Of a stretch of 64,000 nucleotides of DNA, positions 1 through 8,048 are shown piece after piece. Source of the DNA: Streptomyces sp. NBC_01216. Lineage in GTDB: Bacteria > Actinomycetota > Actinomycetes > Streptomycetales > Streptomycetaceae. The notes below the pieces were generated by a model that worked only from the letters and a program-made list of their open reading frames with translations, was not told the origin of the DNA and made no database searches. Location of the stretch: NCBI RefSeq assembly GCF_035994945.1, contig NZ_CP108677.1, positions 6,696,001 through 6,760,000 of the forward strand, written 5' to 3'. Within the stretch, counting starts at the first letter, position 1. Every line of letters begins with the position of its first letter. The position numbers and the translations under genes are program-made.

Positions 1-185
1 TCGCGTTCCATCGAGAGATCCGCCTCCGCCCACTCGGTCTTCTCGAGGACCAGCCCGGGGCGGCGGCGGGCGAGCCCGAGGACGGAGGCGATCCGGGGCT
101 CCCGCTCCAGTGCCCGGACCAGACTCGTCCCGACGTTTCCGGTGGCGCCCGTGACGACCACCTTCAGTCGCTCGCTCGGGTTCAT
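1..185 (-). CDS. NAD(P)-dependent epimerase/dehydratase, N-terminal part (cut by window edge)
   Basis: Only the first ~61 codons lie in the window; the gene runs off the left edge. The translation begins MNPSERLKVVVTGATGNVG and contains the TGATGNVG glycine-rich nucleotide-binding loop of the Rossmann fold used by extended short-chain dehydrogenases (NAD-dependent epimerases/dehydratases). The ATG at 185 is the only start in this frame before upstream stops. Substrate and pathway cannot be told from this piece. The next gene is divergent, so 186-324 is a shared promoter region. Confidence 0.85.
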   Translation of the reverse strand, partial: MNPSERLKVVVTGATGNVGTSLVRALEREPRIASVLGLARRRPGLVLEKTEWAEADLSMER

Positions 186-324
186 GACATCGACCTTCCG
201 CCATCGGCCCGGCCCCCGCACCCCGACGGCACGGTCTCACGCAACGTGAACGTGCGAGTCGCGCGGCTGAACGCCTGCCCCGAACATGGAGCGAGGAGGG
301 ACAGGGGCGTGCCAGGAGGACGAG

Positions 325-567
325 ATGTTGCTGCCCGACAGAAACGCGATCGACCGGCTGCTGCGGCACTACCGGACACAGGAGAGGGGGGTCCTGGCCC
401 GGCCGTGTGACCTGTCGATCCGCCGGCGCCTCGAGGACACGGCGTACACCCTGTGCGTCCTGATGGGCGAACGCACCGCCCGGGAGGCCGTCCGCGCGGC
501 CGAGCGGTACCTCCGCCAGGGCCGTCCCGCTCCCCGCCAGGCCCTGGAGGGCGTTCCGGGCTCCTGA
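325..567 (+). CDS. Small DUF5133-like Streptomyces protein
   Basis: An 80-residue protein beginning MLLPDRNAIDRLLRHY, with the TAYTLCVLMG stretch and a closing helix (REAVRAAERYL) that I recognise from the small DUF5133-type proteins found in many copies in Streptomyces. The start at 325 is chosen over an upstream in-frame ATG at 286 because a clear AGGAGG lies 5-8 bases before it. Function is unknown; it is soluble, helical and basic, with no signal peptide. Its TGA stop (565-567) is the first three bases of the dispersed repeat that follows. Confidence 0.8.
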   Translation: MLLPDRNAIDRLLRHYRTQERGVLARPCDLSIRRRLEDTAYTLCVLMGERTAREAVRAAERYLRQGRPAPRQALEGVPGS

Positions 568-734
568 GAGCCTGTCGGGTGGCCTCTGACCGCGCGGTCA
601 CGCCCTGCCACGCACGCTGCCGGCGTTGCCGACATACCCTGGTAGCTCCGCTACAGCAACATCCCGGCGCCTTGGAATCGCACGCGCCAGACCGCGTCCG
701 CCTGTCGATCGAAGCTCACCCGACAGGCTCTGAG
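565..734. repeat. Dispersed palindromic element, full-length copy A
   Basis: A ~170-base non-coding element bounded by inverted ends: TGAGAGCCTGTCGGGTGGCC on the left and CACCCGACAGGCTCTGAG on the right. Inside is a hairpin with GTAGC-TCC-GCTAC at its tip, followed by a conserved CGCCTTGGAATCGCACGC block. Close copies lie at 22466-22626 and 37900-38070, a left-eroded copy at 33950-34091, and ends-only mini-copies elsewhere. The left end overlaps the stop codon of the upstream small gene. No transposase or long reading frame is inside. Confidence 0.9.
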
Positions 735-793
735 CCCGTCGCCCGCCGGTCGCGGCCGGTCCGTTGTCAGTGGTCAACGGCAGGATGGACGGC

Positions 794-2899
794 ATGACGA
801 CGACTCCGGTCCTTGCCGATGCCGCCGCGTACGCGCGGGCGGCCGTGGACGCCCAACAGGCTGCCGCCGCCTACTACGCGGGCGGCACGTCCCCGCTCGA
901 CGACGACGCCTATGACCGCCTGAGCCGGTCCATAGCGGCATGGGAGGCCGCTCATCCGGACCAGGTCCACGCCGACTCGCCGACCGGCAAGGTCGCCGGC
1001 GGGGCCGCCGGCGGAGACGTCCCGCACACCCGGCCGATGCTCTCCCTGGACAACGTCTTCTCCGGAGACCAGTTCACCGCCTGGGCGTCCTCCCTCGAGC
1101 GCCGGATCGGCCGGAGCGTCGAGCGGTGGAGCGTCGAGCCCAAGCTGGACGGGCTGGCCGTCGCGGCCCGGTACGAGCGCGGTCGCCTGGCCCGGATCGT
1201 CACCCGGGGCGACGGAACCGCGGGTGAGGACGTGTCGCACGCGATCGGCACCGTCGTGGGCCTTCCGGAGCGGCTGGCCGAGGAGGCCACGCTGGAGGTC
1301 CGCGGCGAAGTGCTCATGACCACTGATCAGTTCGAGGCGGCCAACCCCGTGCGGGTGGCCCACGGTGGCGAGCCCTTCGCCAATCCGCGCAACGCCGCGG
1401 CGGGCACGCTGCGGGCCAGGGACCGGGCGTACACCGTCGAGATGACCTTCTTCGCCTACGACGTGCTGCCGTCGGGTGAGGCCGGGGGGCCCGCCGGGGC
1501 CACGGCCGTCGAGCCTGCCGCCGGGGGCCTGGAGCACTGGCCCCACAGCGAACTCCTCGCGTACGCGGCGGCCCTGGGGCTGCACACCTCCGCGGCCACC
1601 GCCGTTCCGGGCCGCGTGGTCACCGGGGCGGGGGTAGTGCTGGACCGGGTCGCTGAGATAGCCGCCCTCCGAGCCGAACTGCCCTTCGGCATCGACGGCA
1701 TCGTGATCAAGGCCGACCTCGCGGCCGACCGGAGGGACGCCGGTTCCGGTTCGCGCGCGCCACGCTGGGCCGTCGCCTACAAGCTGCCCGCCGTGGAGAA
1801 GATCACCCGGCTGCTCGGCGTCGAGTGGAACGTCGGGCGCACGGGCATCATCGCGCCCCGCGCCGTCCTGGAGCCGGTGGAGATCGACGGCAGCACCGTC
1901 ACCTACGCCACGCTGCACAACCCCTCGGACATCACCCGTCGCGATCTGCGCCTGGGCGACCACGTGATGGTCTACAAGGCGGGGGACATCATTCCCAGGG
2001 TGGAGGCGCCGGTCGCCCGGCTGCGCACCGGCGAGGAGGAGCCGATCGGCTTCCCCGAGGCGTGTCCGCAGTGCGGGTCCGAGATCGACCGCAGCGAGCA
2101 GCGGTGGCGCTGTGTCCGTGGCCGCGACTGCCATCTCGTGGCGTCCCTCTCCTATGCGGTGGGCCGCGACCAGCTCGACATCGAGGGGCTGGGCGTGAGC
2201 CGGATCGTCCAGCTCGTGGACGCCGCTCTCGTCGCCGACCTGGCCGACCTGTTCACCCTCACCCGGGAGCGGCTCCTCGGCCTCGACCGGATGGGCGAGA
2301 CCAGCGCGGACAACCTCCTCGCGGCGATCGCCACGGCGCGCACCCGACCGCTCAGCCGTGTGCTGTGCGCCCTCGGCGTCCGGGGAACCGGGCGCTCCAT
2401 GTCCCGTCGCATCGCACGCCACTTCGCCACCATGGACCACATCCGGGCGGCCGACGCGGAGGCGATGCGGCAGGTCGAGGGCATCGGCGCAGAGAAGGCA
2501 CCGGTCATCGTCGCCGAACTCGCCGAACTGGCCTCCGTCGTCGACAAGCTGGTCGCCGTCGGGGTGAACATGACCGAACCCGGAGTCACTCCGCCGCCTC
2601 CGCCCGGCAGCGAGACGCAGCCCCCGGAAGGGGCCCGCGAAGCCGGACCCCTCGCCGGCCTGGCCGTGGTCGTCACCGGCGCGATGACCGGACCGCTGCA
2701 AGCGCTGAGCCGCAACCAGATGAACGAACTGATCGAACGGGCCGGAGGCAAGTCCTCCTCCAGCGTCTCCCGGCGCACCGGACTGGTGGTGGCCGGTGAG
2801 AAGGCCGGCTCCAAGCGGGACAAGGCCGAGGACCTGGGCATCCGCCTCATGGACCCGGACGAGTTCGCGGCAATGCTGGGGGACTTCCTCCCGCGCTGA
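794..2899 (+). CDS. ligA: NAD-dependent DNA ligase (LigA-type)
   Basis: A ~701-residue NAD+-dependent DNA ligase, which seals nicks during replication and repair. Domain order is classical: N-terminal Ia domain (YYAGG...LDDDAYDRL), adenylation domain with the KLDG active-site lysine near residue 117, OB fold, a four-cysteine zinc finger near 423-445 (CPQCG ... C ... C), helix-hairpin-helix repeats, and a C-terminal BRCT domain from about 620. I chose ATG 794 ([13 protein letters not shown]); in-frame ATGs at 785 and 764 would add a few residues without homology. Streptomyces often carries more than one LigA, so whether this is the essential housekeeping copy or a second one cannot be decided here. 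It has no partner genes. Confidence 0.93.
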   Translation: MTTTPVLADAAAYARAAVDAQQAAAAYYAGGTSPLDDDAYDRLSRSIAAWEAAHPDQVHADSPTGKVAGGAAGGDVPHTRPMLSLDNVFSGDQFTAWASSLERRIGRSVERWSVEPKLDGLAVAARYERGRLARIVTRGDGTAGEDVSHAIGTVVGLPERLAEEATLEVRGEVLMTTDQFEAANPVRVAHGGEPFANPRNAAAGTLRARDRAYTVEMTFFAYDVLPSGEAGGPAGATAVEPAAGGLEHWPHSELLAYAAALGLHTSAATAVPGRVVTGAGVVLDRVAEIAALRAELPFGIDGIVIKADLAADRRDAGSGSRAPRWAVAYKLPAVEKITRLLGVEWNVGRTGIIAPRAVLEPVEIDGSTVTYATLHNPSDITRRDLRLGDHVMVYKAGDIIPRVEAPVARLRTGEEEPIGFPEACPQCGSEIDRSEQRWRCVRGRDCHLVASLSYAVGRDQLDIEGLGVSRIVQLVDAALVADLADLFTLTRERLLGLDRMGETSADNLLAAIATARTRPLSRVLCALGVRGTGRSMSRRIARHFATMDHIRAADAEAMRQVEGIGAEKAPVIVAELAELASVVDKLVAVGVNMTEPGVTPPPPPGSETQPPEGAREAGPLAGLAVVVTGAMTGPLQALSRNQMNELIERAGGKSSSSVSRRTGLVVAGEKAGSKRDKAEDLGIRLMDPDEFAAMLGDFLPR

Positions 2900-2908
2900 C
2901 CGCCGCTC

Positions 2909-2931
2909 GGCCCCCTCCACGCACGGGGGCG
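2909..2931. terminator. Hairpin between convergent genes
   Basis: GCCCCC (2910-2915) pairs with GGGGGC (2925-2930) across a 9-base loop. It lies in the short gap between the convergent ligase and carboxypeptidase genes and could terminate both. There is no T-run, as usual in Streptomyces. Confidence 0.55.
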
Positions 2932-2976
2932 GACGTGGTCCGCCGGTCCGAGGCCACCCCACATAGAGAGCGAAGC

Positions 2977-4302
2977 TCAGGCGCCGGTCTCGTCCCGCCG
3001 CCCGGTCCGGCGCCGCCACACCCACAGGGTCAGCGCCGCGGCGAGCGCCGAGCCCACCAGAGCCGGCGGGAGTCCCGCCCACGGACCGGCGGGGGCGGCC
3101 GCGGACCACGGCGCCTCGCTCGGCGCTTCCGCGCCCGGCGCGTCGAGCGCCGCGACCCGGGCCGGCGGGGCCTCGACGCTTCCGGCCGCCGATGCCGTCG
3201 CCCCGCCGGTCGGAGACGTCGATGCCTCGGGACCGGCCGCCGCCGGAGTCGCCCCGGCCGCGGCCTTCGCCGGACGGGGCGGCAGCGGCGCGGCCTTCTT
3301 CTCCGCCTCCTTCGCCGGCGCGGGACCGAGCGAGCCCACGGGGCGTACGTGGCCGGCCGCCTCGAAGCCCCAGTCGAGCAGGGAGCGCGCCTCCTCGTAC
3401 ACGGAGAGACCGCCGCCCCGCTGCGGGTTCATCACGGAGACGACCAGCGTCCGGGCACCACGCCGGGCCGCGGCGATCAGGGTGTTTCCCGCTCCGCTGG
3501 TGTAGCCGTTCTTGACGCCGATGATCCCCGGATAGCGCTCCACCCCGTCCTCACCGGTCACCAGGCGGTTGGTGTTGCGAATGCCGTACGACCACGAGCC
3601 GGAAGGGAACTGCGCGTACCGGGTGGAGCAGTACCGGACGAACGCGGGGTCCTGGAGTCCGGCGCGGCCGAAGACCGCCAGGTCGTACGCGGAGGACACC
3701 TGTCCCGGCGCGTCGTAGCCGTCGGGGGACACGACACGGGTGTCGCGCGCGCCGAGGGCCTTCGCCTTCGCCTGCATCTGACGGGACACGGACTCCCAGC
3801 CGCCGTTCATCGCCGCGAGGACGTGGACCGCGTCGTTGCCGGAACTGAGGAAGACACCGTTCCACAGGTCGGAGACCTTGTAGGTGTAGCCGGCCTGGAC
3901 CCCGACCAGGCTGCTGCCCGCGCCGATGCCCTCCAGTTCCCGCTCGATGACGGTGTGCCGCTGTTCGTGGGGAAGGCGGGGAAGCGCGGTGACCGCGAAG
4001 AGCGTCTTGAGCGTACTGGCCGGCGGCAGCCGCCGGTGCGCGTCGTGCGCCGCCAGCACCTCGCCCGAACCGGCGTCGGCCACCACCCACGAGAGGGCCG
4101 AGACCGAGGACGGCACGTCGGGCGCGTCCGACAGTGGCTGCACCTGCGTTCCGCTCCGGTACAGGCGCGTGGGATCGACGAAGCGTTTCGCGGGGGGCGT
4201 GGGCTCGGCAACGGACGAAGCCGAGGCCACCGGGGCGGGCAGGGCGAGCAGCAGCGCCGTGGCGCCGACGACGGCGTGACGGACAGCGGACGTGACGATC
4301 AT
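2977..4302 (-). CDS. D-alanyl-D-alanine carboxypeptidase (serine type, S11/PBP5 family)
   Basis: A 441-residue exported penicillin-binding protein that trims the terminal D-Ala of peptidoglycan stem peptides. Visible parts: signal peptide (first ~30 residues, ALLLALPAPVASA), catalytic SxxK motif STLK near residue 94, SxN motif SGN near 154, and a third motif reading KNG rather than the usual KTG near 262. After the catalytic domain comes a long Ala/Pro-rich linker and a C-terminal membrane helix (ALVGSALAAALTLWVW) followed by arginines, so the enzyme is probably membrane-tethered with its active site outside. The KNG variant may alter beta-lactam or substrate handling. Monocistronic. Confidence 0.92.
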   Translation of the reverse strand: MIVTSAVRHAVVGATALLLALPAPVASASSVAEPTPPAKRFVDPTRLYRSGTQVQPLSDAPDVPSSVSALSWVVADAGSGEVLAAHDAHRRLPPASTLKTLFAVTALPRLPHEQRHTVIERELEGIGAGSSLVGVQAGYTYKVSDLWNGVFLSSGNDAVHVLAAMNGGWESVSRQMQAKAKALGARDTRVVSPDGYDAPGQVSSAYDLAVFGRAGLQDPAFVRYCSTRYAQFPSGSWSYGIRNTNRLVTGEDGVERYPGIIGVKNGYTSGAGNTLIAAARRGARTLVVSVMNPQRGGGLSVYEEARSLLDWGFEAAGHVRPVGSLGPAPAKEAEKKAAPLPPRPAKAAAGATPAAAGPEASTSPTGGATASAAGSVEAPPARVAALDAPGAEAPSEAPWSAAAPAGPWAGLPPALVGSALAAALTLWVWRRRTGRRDETGA

Positions 4303-5039
4303 TCAGCTACCGTAGAGAGCGGTCGTACAATCCGCCGATCAGACTGCGCCGGGCGGCGTACGGAAAAGGGCCCCTACGGGGGACGTCCCCCCGCCGAACG
4401 GCCCTCTCCGCCCCCTTGTCTCCCGGCCCTCCCGGCCCTCCCGGCCCTCCCGTCGCTCCGCACGGCCCGTGCGACCGGACGCGGGTGACGGCGCGTCGGG
4501 AGAAGAGGTGAGGCGGTCTCGTCCCCCCTATCCCGGGTTCGTACCTCCCTCGCGCTCGCACCCCAGGCCGCGCGCCTGCGGGCACGGGTCGGCGGCGACG
4601 TGTCGCGCACCGCGGAAAGGGCGCCGGAGTCCTTCCGCGCCTGCCGCCTGCCCGCCCGCGGAGACGGGAGGTCCGGGCGCACCGGGTGGCGCGGGAGCCC
4701 CGCGCCGTGTACGCCCCCCGGGAGCCCCCCCGGCGGAACCGCCTTCACGCTCCGTCGTCCGGGGGGCGGAGGTCCGTTCGCGCCGCCGAGGACCGCGGGC
4801 GGGGCGGCGTGCCGGTCCGGACGCGGGGAGGGGGCCGGGGCACGGGTGAGCAGCCGGAGCAGTGCGGCCGCCGCGAGCCGCAGGATGGCGACGGCCGCCA
4901 GAAGGACCGGGGCCGGTGCCCCTGCCGCCGGCCCCGTCAGCCCGGCGCCGACGGACGCCGCCGAGCTCTTGCGGCCCGCCCCGAGCGTGAACACCTGGGT
5001 GCGCGGTCCGGGCCGGTATGGCGGCGCTGCTCGCCCGCC
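4303..5039. other. 737-base divergent intergenic region, no convincing gene
   Basis: The region separates the divergent carboxypeptidase and CGNR genes. It holds a strong hairpin at about 4367-4404 built around the palindrome GGGGGACGTCCCCC with flanking GGGCC/GGCCC, then three tandem copies of a CCCTCCCGG unit near 4425-4452. Open frames exist on both strands but look random. The least unlikely is 4374-4994 on the minus strand: its first ~65 codons have good third-position GC and one hydrophobic stretch (VLLAAVAILRLAAAALL), but the rest is low-complexity and it ends inside the hairpin. I do not call it a gene. Confidence 0.5.
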
Positions 5040-5498
5040 ATGGTGAGGACCCCCGAGACCTCACCGAGGCGGCCGTTCTCCGAACGGGACGCCGACGCCT
5101 TGCGCACGGCCGTCGCGCGGATCACCGAGGTGCTCACCACGGACGACACCGACCGCGTCGCGGCGTCGCTCAACGCGCTCCTCGCCGCGCACGCCGCCGC
5201 ACCCCGGCTCTCCCGTCACGACGGCCACCCCTGGTACCTGCACGTCGACCGCGGCGAGGACGCGGGCTGGGCCGACTGGTTCCTCGCCGCGAGCGCCCTC
5301 GCGCAGATCCTCACCGCATACGGCCGCGTCACCTGGGGTGCCTGCGCCGCCGACGGCTGTTCCACGCTCTACCTGGGCACCGGGCCCGGCAGCGCCCGGC
5401 GCTACCGCTCCGCGGCCTGCGCCTCCCGCGCCCGCCGTCGCCGCCCACCGGCGACGACGGCGGGCATGAGCAACCCACTGCCCGGACAGGTTCGTTGA
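5040..5498 (+). CDS. CGNR-type zinc finger protein (ABATE family)
   Basis: About 152 residues. An N-terminal helical region (RTAVARITEVL...) resembles the ABATE stress-response domain. The C-terminus has the zinc-finger pattern CAADGC ... RRYRSAACASR, where CASR stands in place of the family's CGNR signature. Such proteins are thought to bind DNA or RNA and act as stress-response regulators. The start is uncertain: ATG 5040 fits the domain boundary but its ribosome binding site is weak. It lies 60 bases upstream of a P450 gene on the same strand, so co-transcription is likely. Confidence 0.7.
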   Translation: MVRTPETSPRRPFSERDADALRTAVARITEVLTTDDTDRVAASLNALLAAHAAAPRLSRHDGHPWYLHVDRGEDAGWADWFLAASALAQILTAYGRVTWGACAADGCSTLYLGTGPGSARRYRSAACASRARRRRPPATTAGMSNPLPGQVR

Positions 5499-5558
5499 CC
5501 GTAGGATCTGACCGTTCCCGCGATCAGTCCGGCCCGCTTCCGCCGTCAGGAGTGCCCG

Positions 5559-6782
5559 TTGAACGCAACGCCCCACCGCCTCGACCCCGCCGGCGGCTGC
5601 CCGCACGCGGCCAACGCCCGGCTGCTGGCGCAGGGGGCCGTGGCCCCGGTGGTGCTGCCCGGTGAGGTCGAGGGCATGGCCGTCCTCGGACACGACGCGC
5701 TGCGCGACTTCCTCGCCCATCCCGACGTCGCCAAGGGGGCCCACCACTTCACCGCGCTCGCCGAGGGGCGCATCCCCGACGGCTGGCCCCTTCGGACCTT
5801 CGCCACCGTCCAGAGCATGACCACCGCCGACGACGGCGACCACCGCAGACTGCGCTCGCTGGTGAGCCGGGCCTTCACACCCCGTCGCGTCGAGGAACTC
5901 CGGCCGCGGGTCGAGACGGTGACCGCCACCCTCCTGGACGGCCTCGCCGAGACGGCCCGCGCCGGCGGTGGCGTGGTGGACCTGAGGCACCACTACGCCC
6001 TGCCGCTGCCGCTGGGGGTCATCTGCGAACTCCTCGGCGTGGACGCCGCGTACCAGGAACGTCTGCACCGCCTGAGCAGCCAGGTCGTCGCCACCGACAT
6101 CGGTCCCGAAGAGGCCGTAGCCGCCAACCGGGAACTGGTCGAGGTCCTCGCCGCCATCGCCGCCGAGCGCGGCCGCAGCCCGGGTGGCGACCTCACCAGC
6201 GCGCTGATCGCCGTACGTGACGAGGGCGGCGACAGGCTCAGTCAGGCCGAGCTGATCGGCACCCTGGTCCTGATGATCATCGCCGGGCACGAGACCACGC
6301 TCAACCTCATCACCAACGCCGTCCGTGCCCTGTGCGCCCACCGCGATCAACTGGCCCTGCTCACCGAGGGCGCGGCCGACTGGTCCGCCGTGGTCGAGGA
6401 GACCCTGCGCTGGGACAGTCCGGTCAGCTACTTCCCCTTCCGCTATCCCACCCGAGACCTCACAGTGGGCGGCACGCTGGTGCCCCGGGGCACCCCGGTG
6501 CTCGCCGGATACTCGGCAGCCGGACGGGACACCCGGGCGCACGGCCCGGATGCCGACCGCTTCGACATCACCCGTGCCCCCGTCTCCAAGCACCTCTCCC
6601 TCGGCCACGGCGCCCACTACTGCCTGGGTGCCCCGCTCGCCCGTATGGAGGCGGCCCTCGCCCTGGAAGGACTCTTCACCCGCTTCCCGGACCTGCGCCT
6701 CGCCGTTCCCGAGGAAGAGCTGGTCCGCCACGCCGGTTTCGTCGGAAACAGCGTCCGTGCCCTCCCGGTGGTCCTCGGCTGA
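5559..6782 (+). CDS. Cytochrome P450
   Basis: A 407-residue soluble bacterial P450 monooxygenase. The I-helix oxygen-binding motif AGHETT is near residue 240, the ExxR pair (EETLR) near 280, and the heme-ligand loop GHGAHYCLG has its cysteine near 355. The size and the lack of a membrane anchor fit class I P450s that use a separate ferredoxin and reductase, neither of which is adjacent. The start is TTG 5559, supported by AGGAG about 8 bases upstream; no ATG fits. No biosynthetic cluster surrounds it, so the substrate is unknown. It probably shares a transcript with the CGNR-type gene. Confidence 0.93.
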   Translation: MNATPHRLDPAGGCPHAANARLLAQGAVAPVVLPGEVEGMAVLGHDALRDFLAHPDVAKGAHHFTALAEGRIPDGWPLRTFATVQSMTTADDGDHRRLRSLVSRAFTPRRVEELRPRVETVTATLLDGLAETARAGGGVVDLRHHYALPLPLGVICELLGVDAAYQERLHRLSSQVVATDIGPEEAVAANRELVEVLAAIAAERGRSPGGDLTSALIAVRDEGGDRLSQAELIGTLVLMIIAGHETTLNLITNAVRALCAHRDQLALLTEGAADWSAVVEETLRWDSPVSYFPFRYPTRDLTVGGTLVPRGTPVLAGYSAAGRDTRAHGPDADRFDITRAPVSKHLSLGHGAHYCLGAPLARMEAALALEGLFTRFPDLRLAVPEEELVRHAGFVGNSVRALPVVLG

Positions 6783-6786
6783 CCGC

Positions 6787-7032
6787 TCACCCCGCCCTGC
6801 CGCGTTCCCCCGTGGGCGCGGCACGCAGGGTGGAGACCAGATGAAGGAGGTGGGCCTCGTTGCCCTCCAGCCCGGCGGCACGCAGCGCCGCGTCGGCCTC
6901 GGCCATGGGGTTCGTGAGCATCGCTCCGGCGTAGGGGGCCAGGTGTGGATCGGTCAGGACCGCCTGCGTGGACTCCAGCAGACGAAGGTACGCCTGGGCG
7001 GCGGCGCGCTCATGGTCGGTGATCGTGGTCAT
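6787..7032 (-). CDS. Small conserved-looking hypothetical protein
   Basis: An 81-residue, largely helical acidic protein starting MTTITDHERAAAQAYLRLLE. GAGGGAG lies about 8 bases before the ATG at 7032. There is no signal peptide, membrane helix or recognisable motif. It ends 4 bases from the convergent P450 stop and lies 41 bases downstream of the altered NUDIX gene on the same strand. I do not recognise the family; coding is supported by codon bias and the ribosome binding site. Confidence 0.65.
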   Translation of the reverse strand: MTTITDHERAAAQAYLRLLESTQAVLTDPHLAPYAGAMLTNPMAEADAALRAAGLEGNEAHLLHLVSTLRAAPTGERGRAG

Positions 7033-7073
7033 GTCGGGCTCCCTCTCGACGGGTTGGCGCCTCCCACCCTCTC

Positions 7074-7703
7074 CTACGGGTCTGACAAGGACGGTCCGCC
7101 CCGCTCGGCCTGGTGTCTGACCAGGCGTTCGAGGAAGACCCGCTGGCCCGCCACGAGACGGGAAGCGGCCTCCTCCGGGGTGAACCAGCCGATCCGGTCG
7201 ATCTCCGGGAACTCCCGCAGGACGCCCGAGCCGCGCGGCCACTCCAGGGTGAACGTCCCCGGCACGATCCGGGCCGGATCGAGATCGCCCTCCACGGCCC
7301 AGACCGTGACGGTCTTTCCGTTCGCCTGCCGCGCCTCCCCGAGCGGGATCCGCTCGCCCTCCGGCGCCGGCAGGCCGAGCTCCTCCTCGAACTCCCGGCG
7401 GGCCGCGGCCTCCGCGGTCTCCCCGGAGTCGTACTCGCCCTTCGGGACGGACCAGCCGGCGGCGTCCCGGGCCGCCCAGAAGGGGCCGCCCATCCTGTCT
7501 TCGCAGGGAATCCCGGCCTTTAGGCCGGGCGGGAATGCGATCCTCTTCCTTCCGGTACCGGCCGGCAGCACCCCGGTCAGAGCGGCTGTCAGCCCCGTAC
7601 GGTCTGCCAGCCGTCGCAGCAGCACCGCCCCCGCGTGCCCGACCAGTCCTCTGCCATCGGCCCGGACCACCAGGCCACGGCCCCACCCTGTAGTGTCACT
7701 CAC
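7074..7703 (-). CDS. NUDIX hydrolase with 5' end replaced by insertion-sequence debris (probably broken)
   Basis: The 209-codon frame is a mosaic. The C-terminal ~140 residues are a NUDIX domain with the full signature (Gx5Ex7REUxEExGU, read as GEYDSGE...RREFEEELGL), matching the MutT-like family that hydrolyses nucleoside-diphosphate-linked compounds. It enters at MGGPFWAARDAAGWSVPKG, so the usual first beta-strand is missing. The first ~48 residues (RGLVVRADGRGLVGHAGAVL, LLRRLADRTGLTAAL) look like the start of an IS1380-family transposase. Between the two lies an IS200/IS605-like terminal hairpin (7512-7529). A GTG or ATG near 7494 could still produce a truncated NUDIX. I infer loss or change of function. 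Confidence 0.75.
   Translation of the reverse strand: MSDTTGWGRGLVVRADGRGLVGHAGAVLLRRLADRTGLTAALTGVLPAGTGRKRIAFPPGLKAGIPCEDRMGGPFWAARDAAGWSVPKGEYDSGETAEAAARREFEEELGLPAPEGERIPLGEARQANGKTVTVWAVEGDLDPARIVPGTFTLEWPRGSGVLREFPEIDRIGWFTPEEAASRLVAGQRVFLERLVRHQAERGGPSLSDP
7503..7556 (-). mobile_element. IS200/IS605-type right-end remnant
   Basis: A perfect 7-base hairpin CCCGGCC-TTTA-GGCCGGG (7512-7529), followed on the minus strand by GATTCCCTGCG, has the look of the structured right end of IS200/IS605 (TnpB) elements. No tnpA or tnpB remains. It separates the IS1380-like codons from the NUDIX codons. Assignment is by pattern only. Confidence 0.5.
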
Positions 7704-7825
7704 CAGAAAGGTGCCTTGCTCTCTGCTCCGGATACGACCTCAACACTCGCATCCTTGCAGGTCAAGGCGCCTTTTCTGCTAGCAGTCCGTCAGATGGACC
7801 AAATCCGTCGAAACCCCGGGGTTGG
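7557..7825 (-). mobile_element. IS1380-family 5' fragment
   Basis: Minus-strand codons from 7703 to about 7557 encode the N-terminus of an IS1380-type transposase. Upstream, about 7706-7782, an inverted pair (AGAAAGGTGCCTTG with CAAGGCGCCTTTTCT) sits just before the start, where I expect the element's control region. The outer end probably lies near 7800-7825. More than nine tenths of the transposase is gone. Confidence 0.55.
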
Positions 7826-7872
7826 CTGCGGCCACCAGGCGCACGCGGAACGGTGGGCGCTCTGAACGTACT

Positions 7873-7948
7873 ACGGGCCGGGCCGGCCCGTCGCGACGCC
7901 AACCAGGCATAGCGAGAAGCCACCCCGCTTACGGTGTGGAGGAGTCAC
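7873..7948 (+). mobile_element. Palindrome and second IS200/IS605-like end
   Basis: 7873-7891 is a perfect 9-base inverted repeat around a single G (ACGGGCCGG-G-CCGGCCCGT). At 7916-7948, GAAGCCACCCCGCTTACGG, then TGTGGAGGAGTCAC, folds into a near-perfect stem and resembles the terminal structure of IS200/IS605 elements, here pointing rightward, opposite to the end at 7503-7556. It is followed by a 22-codon frame (GTG 7949 to TGA 8017, VADEYLDATVRRPAEE) with a good ribosome binding site, probably a leftover gene start. Low-certainty pattern calls. Confidence 0.4.
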
Positions 7949-8048
7949 GTGGCCGATGAGTACCTCGACGCCACCGTCCGCCGTCCCGCGGAAGAGAAGG
8001 AGCCCGGCGCTGCGTGAATGCCGCATGCGGTCAGTGTGGCTGACGGGG

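Noticed and set aside
767..3109. 780-codon open frame on the minus strand across the ligase gene
   Set aside because: It is antisense to a well-supported LigA; high GC leaves long random open frames. Composition is Gly/Arg-rich without any domain.
4374..4994. Possible 206-codon minus-strand gene with one hydrophobic segment
   Set aside because: Only the first ~65 codons look plausible; the rest is Arg/Pro low complexity, no ribosome binding site stands out, and it ends inside a hairpin.
5559..6782. Start of a secondary-metabolite cluster at the P450
   Set aside because: No synthase, ferredoxin or tailoring genes flank it; only a CGNR-type regulator and a small unknown gene.
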